This document shows, piece by piece, positions 17,402 to 26,350 of a DNA stretch of 64,000 bases. Position numbers and translations under genes: made by a program. Source of the stretch: Oceanicaulis sp. MMSF_3324 (GTDB lineage: Bacteria; Pseudomonadota; Alphaproteobacteria; Caulobacterales; Maricaulaceae); NCBI RefSeq assembly GCF_030733545.1, contig NZ_JASHIU010000002.1:186001-250000 (forward strand), written 5' to 3'. Within the stretch, counting starts at the first letter, position 1; every line of letters starts with the position of its first letter. The notes beneath the pieces are model-generated. The model was not told where the DNA came from. It did no database searches and saw nothing but the letters and a program-made list of their open reading frames with translations.

Positions 17402-19005
17402 GCCCGAGTGAAGGCCTGGAGTTTGACTATGTCATCGTCGGCGCAGGCTCGGCCGGCTGCGTGCTGGCCGAGCGGCTCAGCCAGGATCGCAATGTCAGCG
17501 TCTGCGTGCTCGAAGCAGGCGGATCCGACAACAAGGCGGTCATCAAGACGCCCATGTTGTTGCAATTCGCCATCACCAATCCCGCCATCAACTGGGACTA
17601 TTGGACCGAGCCGCAAAAGAACCTGAATGATCGCGCGCTTTACTGGCCGCGCGGCAAGACGCTGGGCGGCTCCTCCTCCATCAACGCCATGCACTATATG
17701 CGCGGCGCCCTGGAAAATTACGACGAATGGGAAAGCGCGTACGGAGCCGACGGCTGGGATGGCGACGCCGCGCTCGAAGCGTTCAAGGCGGTCGAGAACA
17801 ACGAGAACCATGGCGGCCCGTTCCATGGTCAGGGCGGTCCGTTGAACGTGAAGACGATCGGCCCGCTCAACCCGCTGACCCATCGCTATTTCGAGGCCTG
17901 CCGTCGCCGGCAAATTCCCGAAAATGATGACCATAACGGCGCGCGCCAGGAGGGCTTCGGCACTTATCAGGTGACCCAGAAAGCCGGCAAACGCTGGTCG
18001 GCTGCAGACGCGTTTCTCAAACCCGCCATGCAGCGCCCGAACCTGACCGTCGTCACCGACGCGCTCGCGCACAGGGTCGTTCTGGACCAGGGCGAAGCTA
18101 CAGGCGTGCTGATTGAAGCGGGCGGGGAGATGAAAACCGTCACCGCGCGTCGCGAAGTCATCCTGTCGGGCGGCGCGATCAACTCGCCTCACCTTCTGAT
18201 GCTGTCGGGGATCGGCCCGGCCGACCATCTGCGCGAGGTGGGGATCAGTGTCGAACACGACCTGCCGGGCGTGGGCGAAAACCTCCAGGATCACCTCGAT
18301 ATCCTGGCCCGGGCCCGCACCACATCCGCCGCCTCGATCGGCTATTCCGCCCGCAAATTCCCGGCGACCGCCCGCGACGTCCTGCAATGGGCGCTGACAG
18401 GCACCGGGAACTTCACCGTCAACCCGGTGCAGGGCTGCGGCTTCATCCGCTCCAGCCGCGCCCGCGATCTGCCCGACATCCAGCTCGTGTTCATCCCGGC
18501 CCTCGCCAGCCCGCATGGCCGCGAAACCATGACCGGGCACGGAATGAGCCTGCATGCCTGTCATCTCTACCCGCAGAGCCGCGGCCAGCTGCGTCTGAAG
18601 GACGCCGATCCGCGCACCCCTATCGTGATCGATCCCAACTATCTCGATCATGAAGAGGATGTGGAGGTGATGACCGATTGTCTGGAGGTCGCCCGCGACA
18701 TCCTGATGAGCGATGCCTTTGACGGCGAGTTCCAGGCGCTGGACCTGCCGGCCGATCCGCAGGCCAGTCGGTCGAGCCTGACCGATGAAGTCCGCGACCG
18801 CGCCGAGACGCTCTATCACCCCACCTCGACCTGCGCGATGGGCAATACAGAGCTCTCGGTCACGGACCCGCAATGCCGGGTGCGCGGCGTGAAGCGTCTG
18901 CGCGTCATCGATGCGTCGGTCATGCCGCGCATTGTCGGCGGCAACACCAACGCCCCCACCATCATGATCGCCACGCGCGCCGCTGATATGATCCGTTCGA
19001 GCTAG
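17398..19005 (+). CDS. GMC family FAD-dependent alcohol/choline dehydrogenase
   Basis: The 535-residue flavoprotein starts with the ADP-binding motif FDYVIVGAGSAGCVLAERL (about 9-27), has the GMC signature WPRGKTLGGSSSINAM (about 81-96) and the second one LSGGAINSPHLLMLSGIGP, and ends with the catalytic histidine region YHPTSTCAMG and the NTNAPTIMIATRAADMI tail. Family members oxidise choline, glycols, long-chain or polymer-derived alcohols to aldehydes. The start overlaps the hydrolase stop in ATGA; the aldehyde dehydrogenase follows 11 bases later, which would take the aldehyde on to the acid. The exact substrate is not readable from sequence. Confidence 0.92.
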   Translation: MSPSEGLEFDYVIVGAGSAGCVLAERLSQDRNVSVCVLEAGGSDNKAVIKTPMLLQFAITNPAINWDYWTEPQKNLNDRALYWPRGKTLGGSSSINAMHYMRGALENYDEWESAYGADGWDGDAALEAFKAVENNENHGGPFHGQGGPLNVKTIGPLNPLTHRYFEACRRRQIPENDDHNGARQEGFGTYQVTQKAGKRWSAADAFLKPAMQRPNLTVVTDALAHRVVLDQGEATGVLIEAGGEMKTVTARREVILSGGAINSPHLLMLSGIGPADHLREVGISVEHDLPGVGENLQDHLDILARARTTSAASIGYSARKFPATARDVLQWALTGTGNFTVNPVQGCGFIRSSRARDLPDIQLVFIPALASPHGRETMTGHGMSLHACHLYPQSRGQLRLKDADPRTPIVIDPNYLDHEEDVEVMTDCLEVARDILMSDAFDGEFQALDLPADPQASRSSLTDEVRDRAETLYHPTSTCAMGNTELSVTDPQCRVRGVKRLRVIDASVMPRIVGGNTNAPTIMIATRAADMIRSS

Positions 19006-19016
19006 GGAGAGCTCTC

Positions 19017-20447
19017 ATGCCTGACACCCAAGCCACATCTTCGCCCTCCATTGACGCCATGCAGGATGTCTTCGCCCGTCAGAAGGCGGCCTTTGAGCAC
19101 GAACGTCATCGCAGCCTGTCTGAACGCAAGGCGGATCTGGAAAAGATCGAAAAGCTGGTGAAGGAGCGCGGAGATGAATTCGCCGATGCGATCGACGCCG
19201 ATTTCGGTCGCCGATCGAAATCCGAAACGGCGCTCGCCGAGCTGGGCTTCACGATCGCCACAGCCAAGCATTCACGCCAGCACCTGCCCAAATGGATGAG
19301 CTCGAAACGCGTCTCGGTTCCGATGACGCTGGCCCCCGGCAATGCCTATGTCCGTCGCGAACCCAAGGGCGTGGTGGGCATTGTCTCGCCCTGGAACTAT
19401 TCCATGCAGCTGGCCTTCGCGCCGCTGGTCGCCGCGCTCGCCGCCGGCTGCCGCGTAATGATCAAACCCAGCGAGTTCACGCCGCGCACGTCGGCCCTGA
19501 TCAAGTCCACCCTGGCCGAGCTCTTCAGCGAGGATCATGTGGCGGTGATCGAGGGCGGTCCGGAAGAGGCGAGCGCCTTCACCGCCCTGCCCTTTGACCA
19601 TCTGTTCTATACCGGCTCCACCCAGGTGGGCCGCATCGTCGCCAAGGCGGCCGCGGAGAATCTGACGCCGGTCACGCTGGAGCTGGGCGGCAAGTCTCCC
19701 GCCGTCATCGCGCCCGATTTCGATCCGGCCGAAGCGGCCAAGACACTGGCCTGGGGCAAATTTCTCAACGCCGGACAGACCTGTGTGGCGCCCGATTATG
19801 CACTGGTCCCGCGCGGCGCCGAAAAACCCTTCGTGGACGCCATGATGGCGGAAACCGCGCAGATGTGGCCCGACGTGGCCACCAATGAGGACTACACCGC
19901 CATCATTTCCGAACGCCACCATGCGCGGCTCAGCGCCATGGTCGAGGAGGTCCGCGAAGCCGGGGCCGAAGTCCATCAGCTGGCCTTTGACAAGGCGAAG
20001 GCGGGCAATACCCGCATCTTCCCGCCGACCGTGGTCGTCGATCCGCCCCTGGATTCAAAACTGATGCGCGAGGAGATCTTCGGTCCGGTCCTGCCGGTCC
20101 TGAGCCATGACGGGCTGGAAGACGCGGCGCGCTTCATCAATGAACGCGACCGTCCTCTGGCGCTCTATATCTGGTCGAAATCCAAACAGACCGCCCGCAC
20201 CTTCCTGTCCAAGACCATTTCAGGCGGCGCGGCGGTGAACCTGCCGCTCCTGCACCTGTCGGTCGAGGACCTGCCCTTTGGCGGGGTCGGGGCGTCAGGC
20301 TATGGCGCCTATCATGGCGAGGCGGGTTTCCTGACCTTCACCCATGAGCGCGGCGTATTCGAGGCGCCGGTCTGGCACCCCAGCCGGCTGGTCCGCCCGC
20401 CCTATGGCAAGGTGTTCGAATTCTTCAAGAAACTGCAGTCAGGCTAG
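19017..20447 (+). CDS. Aldehyde dehydrogenase, coniferyl-aldehyde dehydrogenase-like
   Basis: The 476-residue protein belongs to the short ALDH3-type branch that includes coniferyl aldehyde dehydrogenase: SPWNYSMQLAFAPLVAALAAG near the N-terminus, catalytic Glu in LELGGKSPAVI and catalytic Cys in GQTCVAPDY, then EEIFGPVLPVL. It oxidises an aldehyde to the acid with NAD(P)+. It follows the GMC oxidoreductase by 11 bases with a GGGAGAGCTC ribosome site and is the last gene of that operon. Its TAG stop overlaps the stop of the converging EAL gene in a shared CTAG (20444-20447). Confidence 0.92.
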   Translation: MPDTQATSSPSIDAMQDVFARQKAAFEHERHRSLSERKADLEKIEKLVKERGDEFADAIDADFGRRSKSETALAELGFTIATAKHSRQHLPKWMSSKRVSVPMTLAPGNAYVRREPKGVVGIVSPWNYSMQLAFAPLVAALAAGCRVMIKPSEFTPRTSALIKSTLAELFSEDHVAVIEGGPEEASAFTALPFDHLFYTGSTQVGRIVAKAAAENLTPVTLELGGKSPAVIAPDFDPAEAAKTLAWGKFLNAGQTCVAPDYALVPRGAEKPFVDAMMAETAQMWPDVATNEDYTAIISERHHARLSAMVEEVREAGAEVHQLAFDKAKAGNTRIFPPTVVVDPPLDSKLMREEIFGPVLPVLSHDGLEDAARFINERDRPLALYIWSKSKQTARTFLSKTISGGAAVNLPLLHLSVEDLPFGGVGASGYGAYHGEAGFLTFTHERGVFEAPVWHPSRLVRPPYGKVFEFFKKLQSG

Positions 20448-21226
20448 CCGCTGATCGACCAGTTGATGTCATCCACGCCGGGGGCGTCATTGAGTTGAGG
20501 TTTGGAGAAATAATAGCCTTGAAACAGGGTGATCCCCAGATCCAGAAGGGCGCGCGCCTCCGCCTTCACCTCAATGCCCTCGGCGATGATGCGAATGCCG
20601 AACTTGTCGCAGATTTCAACAACCGCCGCGAGGATGGTGCGTTTGACCGGGCTGATATGAACATTGCGAACCAGACCCATATCCAGCTTGACGATGTCGG
20701 GCATGACCGCGGCGAGCAGGGTCAGCCCCGCGCCGCCCGAGCCGAAATCGTCAAGCGCAGTCGTAAAGCCCATATCCTTGTAGGACCGAACGATCATGGC
20801 GAAATGATCGGGTTCGTGGACCGCTTCATGCTCGGTCATTTCAAACATGATCTGGTTGATGGGAAAGCCGTTCGCCTTGGCCGCGGCCAGCGTCGTGCGC
20901 AAGCAGGTCGCCGGATCATAAACCGCGTTCGGCATGGTGTTCAGCGACAGCAATTCATCGCGTCGCGCCAGGGTCCGGCTCGCCGATTTGAGCGCCTGAA
21001 TACGACAATGCCGGTCAAAGGCATGCATGTTCTCCGCGTTGACCTTGGAGAGCACCGAGCCCGCCGACTGCCCTTCAGGGCCGCGCACCAGCGCTTCCTG
21101 GGCGAAGATGGTCCGCGACTTGAAATCGATGATGGGCTGGAACGCAAAGCTCAACCGTTCGGGGATGGGCTCCGCGCAACGACAGACCGCCTCTTCACAA
21201 TCAGGGAAAACTACTGAAGTGGCCAT
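20444..21226 (-). CDS. EAL-domain cyclic-di-GMP phosphodiesterase (stand-alone)
   Basis: The 260-residue protein is almost entirely an EAL domain. All catalytic signatures are there: QEALVRG, an Asn in NTMPN, the Glu of EMTEHE, DDFGSGGAG, KLDM, AEGIE and LFQGYYFSKP. It should therefore be an active phosphodiesterase lowering c-di-GMP, though activity is inferred. The short N-terminus holds three cysteines (CEEAVCRC) that might bind metal or sense redox. An upstream GTG at 21268 is possible, but ATG 21226 has an AAAGG site and fits better. It is divergent from the penicillin acylase, with a 7-bp dyad between them. Confidence 0.88.
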   Translation of the reverse strand: MATSVVFPDCEEAVCRCAEPIPERLSFAFQPIIDFKSRTIFAQEALVRGPEGQSAGSVLSKVNAENMHAFDRHCRIQALKSASRTLARRDELLSLNTMPNAVYDPATCLRTTLAAAKANGFPINQIMFEMTEHEAVHEPDHFAMIVRSYKDMGFTTALDDFGSGGAGLTLLAAVMPDIVKLDMGLVRNVHISPVKRTILAAVVEICDKFGIRIIAEGIEVKAEARALLDLGITLFQGYYFSKPQLNDAPGVDDINWSISG

Positions 21227-21264
21227 GGCAAATAACCTTTGGTGTGTTTTTAAAACTGTCGCAC

Positions 21265-21290
21265 ACACAACTTAATGAAGAGTGTTGTGT
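21265..21290. promoter_or_regulatory. Dyad in the EAL/penicillin acylase divergent promoter
   Basis: ACACAAC (21265-21271) and GTTGTGT (21284-21290) form a perfect 7-bp inverted repeat, with centres of the arms 19 bases apart, close to two helical turns. An overlapping CTTAA/TTAAG dyad is nested with it. This is a plausible operator for one or both divergent genes. Confidence 0.35.
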
Positions 21291-21353
21291 TAAGAACGCG
21301 AGAAAACGCCTGCAGCACAACGCTTTAGAGCTGGGCAAACGGGGAAGCTGAGA

Positions 21354-23669
21354 ATGAAAACCTGGATCATCCGGATCGTGCTGGGCGTGATCGCGCTCGC
21401 CCTGATCAGCGTGCTGGGCGTGAGCGCCTGGCTGGTGGAGCGCTTCAATGCGTCCAAGCCGCGCGAAACCGGCGAGGTATCCCTCTCCGCTCTTGAGAAC
21501 CCCGCCCAGGTGGTGCGTGACGAGAACGGCATTGCGCACATCTTTGGCGAGACCGATGCGGATGTGATGGCCGCCCTGGGTTATGTCCACGCCAGCGAAC
21601 GGTATTTCCAGATGGATCTGGCGCGCCGCTATATGCGGGGCGAGTTGTCCGCCCTGTTCGGCGAGGAGTATCTGCGCGCCGACGCCCAGACCCGCACCTA
21701 TGGCTTCCGGGCCTTGACCGAAGACATTGTCGCCAATCTGTCTGATGACACGCGTGCGCTCATGGAAGCGTATGTGGCGGGCGTGAACGCGCGTGTGGCC
21801 GAGGGGGCCGTGGCGCCTGAATACGCCGTTCTGCGCACCGCCCCGGAAGGCTGGAGCCTGCACGACAGCGCCGCCATCGTCGTTCTTCTGGCCAATGACC
21901 TGGCGGCCGGCGCCGGGCCGGACATGGATCGCGCGCTGCTTGATGACATCCTGTCGGCTGAACAGCTGGCCCAGTTCACCCTGAACTTCCCCGACTGGGC
22001 GCCGACCATGCTCAAGGCCGAGGACATGCGCGCCCGCTTCGGCGAGGTCCAGACCCAGTCCCTGCCGCCTGCCGAAGCGCCGACGGCGCAATCGGACAAC
22101 CAGCCCGGCTCGAACGCCTGGGTGGTGTCCGGCGAGCGCTCGGAAACCGGCCGTCCGCTTCTGGCCAACGACCCGCATCTGGGGCTGAGCACGCCGGCGA
22201 TCTGGTATTATGTGCGCCTGAACCTGTCCTATGGGCCGGTCATCGGCGGCACGGTCCCCGGCGCGCCCTTCGTGATCCTGGGCCGCAACGCCCATGCCGC
22301 CTGGGGCTTCACCAATACCGGCTTTGACGTGATCGACATTCTCGAGCGGGACCGCGAGAGCGAAACGATCACCACGCGCACCGAAGCCATCACCGTGAAA
22401 GGCCGCAGCGAGCCGGTGGAGATCATGGTCGAGGAGACCGAGGACGGCCCGGTCCTGAACCCGGACTGGTTTGATCTGCGGGGCTTTGACGAGGATTCCA
22501 TCGTAGTGCGCCGCTCCACCGTCACTGCCCCGGGCAACCGGGTCGCCGACGCCACCCTCGCCATCATGCAGGCGCAAAGCTTTGACGAGTTCGTCGAGGC
22601 GGGCCGCGGCTGGACTGCGCCGATGCAGAACATGCACTTCGCCAGCGTGGACGGAACGATCGGTTACACCACCGCCGGGCTCTTGCCGATCCGCGATGAA
22701 GACGGCGAGTGGACAGGCTTTATCCCGTTCGAGGAACTGCCCCGCGTGCGCAACCCGGAAGGCGGCTTCATCGCGTCCGGCAACAATCTGGTGGCCGGGC
22801 CGGACTACCCCTATCCGCTGCCGGGCTCTTACGCGACCTATCGCGCGCCGCGCATCGAGACCCTGCTCAATGCCCGTGATCGCCACAGCCTTGAGAGCTT
22901 CGCGACATTGCAGATGGATGTGACCAGCGAGCAGGCGCTCCGCTTGCTGCCCATGCTGCTGGGCTCTGAGCCGGAAAGCCAGCTGGGCGCGGAAGCGCTG
23001 GCCCGGCTTGAAGCCTGGGATGGCGCGCTTGATACCGATGCGCCCGAAGGGCTGATCTATTCCGCCTGGCTGCGGGTGCTGTCCGGCGCGATCTGGAATG
23101 ACGAGCTGGACACCCTCGCCGTCGCCTTCAACCAGCCGCGCCGCGCCTTCCTTGAAGAGGTGCTTCTGGGTGAAGCCTCCGCCTGGTGTGATGATGTGCG
23201 CACCGATGCGGTGGAGACCTGCGCCATTACGGCGGGGCTGGCGCTCGACGCCGCCATGGCGGAAACCGCGGACGCCTTTGGCCGTGACATGGACAGCTGG
23301 CGGTGGGGCGACATGCATGTGGCCGATTTCGACCATCCCTTCGACAGCCTGCCGCTGATCGGCTCGATGTTCGCCAACCGCGTTCCCGTGCCCGGCGACG
23401 GCGCCACGATCAATGTGGCCCATTTCAGCTATGCCTCGGGCAGTTATGACGTTTATCACGGCGCCTCGCTGCGAGCGATCTACGACCTCGCCGACCTCAA
23501 CAACTCGCTCTACATGTTTGCGCCGGGGCAATCGGGACACCCGCTCTCGCCTCATCATGGCGACCTCGCCCCGCGTTGGGCGATGGGCGAGTATTTCGAG
23601 ATCCGCGATGACTGGGATGTTGCAACCGCCCCCGAAGGCAGCCATGTCCTGACCCTGACGCCGCAATAG
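21354..23669 (+). CDS. Penicillin acylase family protein (Ntn-hydrolase)
   Basis: The 771-residue precursor is anchored or exported by an N-terminal hydrophobic segment (about residues 5-27). It has the conserved alpha-subunit start (VVRDENGIAHIFGETDADVMAALG) and a self-cleavage site where Ser253, in PGSNAWVVSG, becomes the N-terminal nucleophile of the beta subunit; ANDPHLGLSTPAIWYYVRL follows as usual. Family members cleave amide bonds of penicillins, acyl-homoserine lactones or other N-acyl compounds in the periplasm. The substrate cannot be told from sequence. The SDR gene follows after 8 bases and is probably co-transcribed. Confidence 0.92.
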   Translation: MKTWIIRIVLGVIALALISVLGVSAWLVERFNASKPRETGEVSLSALENPAQVVRDENGIAHIFGETDADVMAALGYVHASERYFQMDLARRYMRGELSALFGEEYLRADAQTRTYGFRALTEDIVANLSDDTRALMEAYVAGVNARVAEGAVAPEYAVLRTAPEGWSLHDSAAIVVLLANDLAAGAGPDMDRALLDDILSAEQLAQFTLNFPDWAPTMLKAEDMRARFGEVQTQSLPPAEAPTAQSDNQPGSNAWVVSGERSETGRPLLANDPHLGLSTPAIWYYVRLNLSYGPVIGGTVPGAPFVILGRNAHAAWGFTNTGFDVIDILERDRESETITTRTEAITVKGRSEPVEIMVEETEDGPVLNPDWFDLRGFDEDSIVVRRSTVTAPGNRVADATLAIMQAQSFDEFVEAGRGWTAPMQNMHFASVDGTIGYTTAGLLPIRDEDGEWTGFIPFEELPRVRNPEGGFIASGNNLVAGPDYPYPLPGSYATYRAPRIETLLNARDRHSLESFATLQMDVTSEQALRLLPMLLGSEPESQLGAEALARLEAWDGALDTDAPEGLIYSAWLRVLSGAIWNDELDTLAVAFNQPRRAFLEEVLLGEASAWCDDVRTDAVETCAITAGLALDAAMAETADAFGRDMDSWRWGDMHVADFDHPFDSLPLIGSMFANRVPVPGDGATINVAHFSYASGSYDVYHGASLRAIYDLADLNNSLYMFAPGQSGHPLSPHHGDLAPRWAMGEYFEIRDDWDVATAPEGSHVLTLTPQ

Positions 23670-23677
23670 GACCCGCC

Positions 23678-24436
23678 ATGATCAGCCTTGAAAACCAGAC
23701 CGTCTTCGTCACCGGCGCCTCACGCGGCGCCGGCGCCGGCATCGCCCGCCAGATCGCCGAGGCCGGTGGCCGGGTGATCCTGGGCTATGCCCGCAACACC
23801 GAGGCCGCCAAGGCCATGGCGAGCGAGCTGGGCGACAAGGCGATCGGGCTGGTCAAGGCCGACTTCTCCGACCCCGCCGCCGCCGAACCGGCCTGGGCGC
23901 AGGCGAAAACCATTGCGGACGGGCCGATCCACGGCCTCGTGCTCAATCACGGCGTCTTTGAAGCCTCAAACGTCCATGATCCCGCCGATATCTGGCAGCA
24001 GAACTGGGCGCGCACCCTGCAGATCAATCTGCAAAGCTGCGCCGATCTCGCCCGCTGTGCGGCGCAGGACTGGGTGGACGGGCCCGATGGCGGTTCGATC
24101 GTGGCGATCAGCTCGCGCGCCGGCCATCGCGGCGATGACCCCGAGCACCCCGCCTATGCCGCCTCCAAGGCGGGCCTGATTGCGATGATCAAGACTTTGG
24201 CGCGCGCCTATTCAGGCCGGGGCCTGCTCGCCTACGCCATCGCGCCAGGCTGGATCGACACCGAAATGGCGCCCCAGGACCCTGATGACCGCAAGGCGGC
24301 GCTCGCCGAAGTGCCCTATGGCGACATGGCGACCCCGGACGAGCTGGGCCAGCTGTGCGCCTTCCTCCTGTCCGGCGCGTGCAAGAGCGCCACCGGCGCC
24401 ACGTTTGACGTCAATGGCGCGAGCTATGTGCGGTAG
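23678..24436 (+). CDS. Short-chain dehydrogenase/reductase
   Basis: This 252-residue Rossmann protein has the cofactor motif TGASRGAGAGIA (about 13-24), NHG in place of NAG (about 88-90), the catalytic serine in AISSRAG and the YAASK motif with Tyr and Lys, and an APGWIDTEM loop. It looks like a classical SDR close to FabG or glucose dehydrogenases and reduces or oxidises a carbonyl/alcohol with NAD(P)(H). It follows the penicillin acylase by 8 bases with an AGGACCC site. Substrate unknown. A REP-like inverted repeat follows and may end transcription. Confidence 0.9.
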   Translation: MISLENQTVFVTGASRGAGAGIARQIAEAGGRVILGYARNTEAAKAMASELGDKAIGLVKADFSDPAAAEPAWAQAKTIADGPIHGLVLNHGVFEASNVHDPADIWQQNWARTLQINLQSCADLARCAAQDWVDGPDGGSIVAISSRAGHRGDDPEHPAYAASKAGLIAMIKTLARAYSGRGLLAYAIAPGWIDTEMAPQDPDDRKAALAEVPYGDMATPDELGQLCAFLLSGACKSATGATFDVNGASYVR

Positions 24437-24449
24437 GGGCTGATAGCCC

Positions 24450-24529
24450 ATGGGTCCCCGGGTCAAGCCCGAGGACCGAGACTATAGAGCCTACACCTTT
24501 CGGCCTTCGGACTTGATCCGGAGGCCCAT
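24450..24529. repeat. REP-like imperfect inverted repeat between convergent genes
   Basis: Two 29-base arms (24450-24478 and 24501-24529) are inverted copies that match at 23 of 29 positions; all six differences are transitions, and the spacer is 22 bases. The core is a GGGTCAAGCCCG / CGGACTTGATCCG motif resembling the short extragenic palindromes common in alphaproteobacterial genomes. It sits between the stops of the SDR and the amidohydrolase and could act as a two-way terminator. I saw no second copy in the window. Confidence 0.6.
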
Positions 24530-24544
24530 ACGGCGCTTCAACCC

Positions 24545-26329
24545 CTACTCCGCCGCCAGCGCCTCTTGCCGCCCTGCGCGCACCAGCCGTCCCGGCCTCG
24601 CATCCGTCACCTGATCATCGCGCACGACGACCTCGCCCGAAACAATCGTCGCGCGATAGCCTTCGGCGTCCTGCAGCAGGCGCTGGCCGCCCGCGGGCAG
24701 GTCCTTGACCAGGCGCGGCGGGTGCAGGCGCAATGTCTGGTAGTCGATGACATTGAGATCGGCCTTCAGCCCCGGCTTGATCCGGCCCCGGTCTGACAGC
24801 CCCAGATAATCGGCGATGTCCGCGGTCAGCATCTGCACGGCGCGTTCGGGCGCAATGCGGGGTCCGCGCGTGCGGTCCCGGGTCCAGTAGCTCAGAAGAT
24901 AGCTGGGGAAGCTGGCGTCACAGACGGTGCCCACATGGGCGCCGCCATCGGACAGGCCCGGAATGGCGAGCGGGTGCTGCATCATGGTCAGCACATTGTC
25001 ATAGCTCAGCTCTGTATAGTTATAGATCGGCAGATAGATCAGCTCGCGACCGTCGCGCGCGATCACCGTGTCAAACAGCTCTTCCCAGACCGACACGCCG
25101 CGCGCCTCGGCCTTCGCGCCGATGGATTGCTCGGCAGGTTGTTCGTAATCGGGGTTTTCCGACAGGGTGAAGAGCTTGCCCGCCACCATCTCCATATTCT
25201 CGATCAGAAGATCGGCGATGGGTGGCACCGAGCTGCCCGGCCCGGCGAGCTTGTCGGACTTCTGGCTCAGGATCTTCTGGCGGAAGGCATCGGTCTTCAT
25301 CACCGCCACCCGCTCATCGAGCGGCATGTGGGCGATCTCCTTATAGGCCGGAAAGCCCATGAAGGGATGGAAGGTGCATTGCAGCCCCAGGAAGACCCCG
25401 ATGGCGCGCGGCGCCACCTGGGCGCGGACCGTGTAGCCCTCCGCATCCAGTCCTTCGAGGCCTTTGAGGATCTTGCGCCATTGATCGGGTGCGAAGTCCC
25501 GCTGCATCAGCGACATGGAGAAGGGCCGACCGCCCGCGGCGCGGACATACTCCTCGACCACTTTCCATTCCTCGTCGAACCGGGCCTGGTCGCGCTCGAG
25601 ATCAAAGTCGGACACGGCCTGGATCACGCCATGGTCGCGGCCCTTGAAGGCGCTGGCAATGCCGGTCAGCTCCTTGGTCGTCGCTTCGGACGCCGGGGTC
25701 CATTCCCCGTCCGCCGTGCGATGCAGATCCGAGCGCCCGGTGGCGAAGCCGATGGCGCCGGCATCCAGCGCTTCAGAGACAAGGTCGCGCATCTTCGCGA
25801 TCTCGTTGTCATTGGCCTGCTGGTCAAAGCTCGCCCGCTCATCCATCACATAGACGCGCAGCGGATCATGGCCGACCATCGCCGCCACATCGAGGGTGCG
25901 CGGGGTCTTTTCCAGCGCATCGAGATAATCGGGGAAGCTCTCCCAATCCCAGCTCAGGCCTTCGGCAAGCGCGGTGCCAGGAATATCCTCCACCCCTTCC
26001 ATCAGCTTGATGAGGCGCTCATGGTCGGATTGGCGCACAGGCGCGAAGCCCACCCCGCAATTGCCCATGATGGCGGTGGTCACACCATGCTTGATCGAGG
26101 GCTCCATGCGGTCATCCCAGGTGGCCTGACCGTCATAATGGGTGTGCACATCGATGAAGCCGGGGGTGATGATGCAGCCCTTGGCGTCGATCACCTCATC
26201 GGCGTCGCCCGGCGCATCGCCCACGGCGACGATCCGGCCCGCCTTGATCCCGACATCGCCGATATAGGGGGAGCCGCCCTCGCCCTCATGGATCATGCCG
26301 CCGGTGATTTTCAGATCATACTCCGCCAT
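24545..26329 (-). CDS. Amidohydrolase, N-acyl-D-amino-acid deacylase family
   Basis: The 594-residue metal-dependent hydrolase begins with a small beta domain ([15 protein letters not shown]) and has the metal-binding [16 protein letters not shown], then [17 protein letters not shown], and near the end [23 protein letters not shown], all typical of the D-aminoacylase/dihydroorotase-like group. Members remove acyl groups from N-acyl-D-amino acids or open related rings, in the cytoplasm. The frame opens 5 codons earlier, but GGGAGG sits 5 bases before ATG 26329 inside that extension and decides the start. The BASS-type transporter lies 21 bases upstream in the same direction, so it may import the substrate. 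Confidence 0.87.
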   Translation of the reverse strand: MAEYDLKITGGMIHEGEGGSPYIGDVGIKAGRIVAVGDAPGDADEVIDAKGCIITPGFIDVHTHYDGQATWDDRMEPSIKHGVTTAIMGNCGVGFAPVRQSDHERLIKLMEGVEDIPGTALAEGLSWDWESFPDYLDALEKTPRTLDVAAMVGHDPLRVYVMDERASFDQQANDNEIAKMRDLVSEALDAGAIGFATGRSDLHRTADGEWTPASEATTKELTGIASAFKGRDHGVIQAVSDFDLERDQARFDEEWKVVEEYVRAAGGRPFSMSLMQRDFAPDQWRKILKGLEGLDAEGYTVRAQVAPRAIGVFLGLQCTFHPFMGFPAYKEIAHMPLDERVAVMKTDAFRQKILSQKSDKLAGPGSSVPPIADLLIENMEMVAGKLFTLSENPDYEQPAEQSIGAKAEARGVSVWEELFDTVIARDGRELIYLPIYNYTELSYDNVLTMMQHPLAIPGLSDGGAHVGTVCDASFPSYLLSYWTRDRTRGPRIAPERAVQMLTADIADYLGLSDRGRIKPGLKADLNVIDYQTLRLHPPRLVKDLPAGGQRLLQDAEGYRATIVSGEVVVRDDQVTDARPGRLVRAGRQEALAAE

Positions 26330-26350
26330 GTGGTCCTCCCGCATGAATGA

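Noticed and set aside
21201-23666. 821-codon open frame on the minus strand opposite the penicillin acylase
   Set aside because: It is the antisense shadow of a well-supported gene; its translation is low-complexity, rich in Arg, Gly and His, with no recognisable motif. High G+C makes such frames common.
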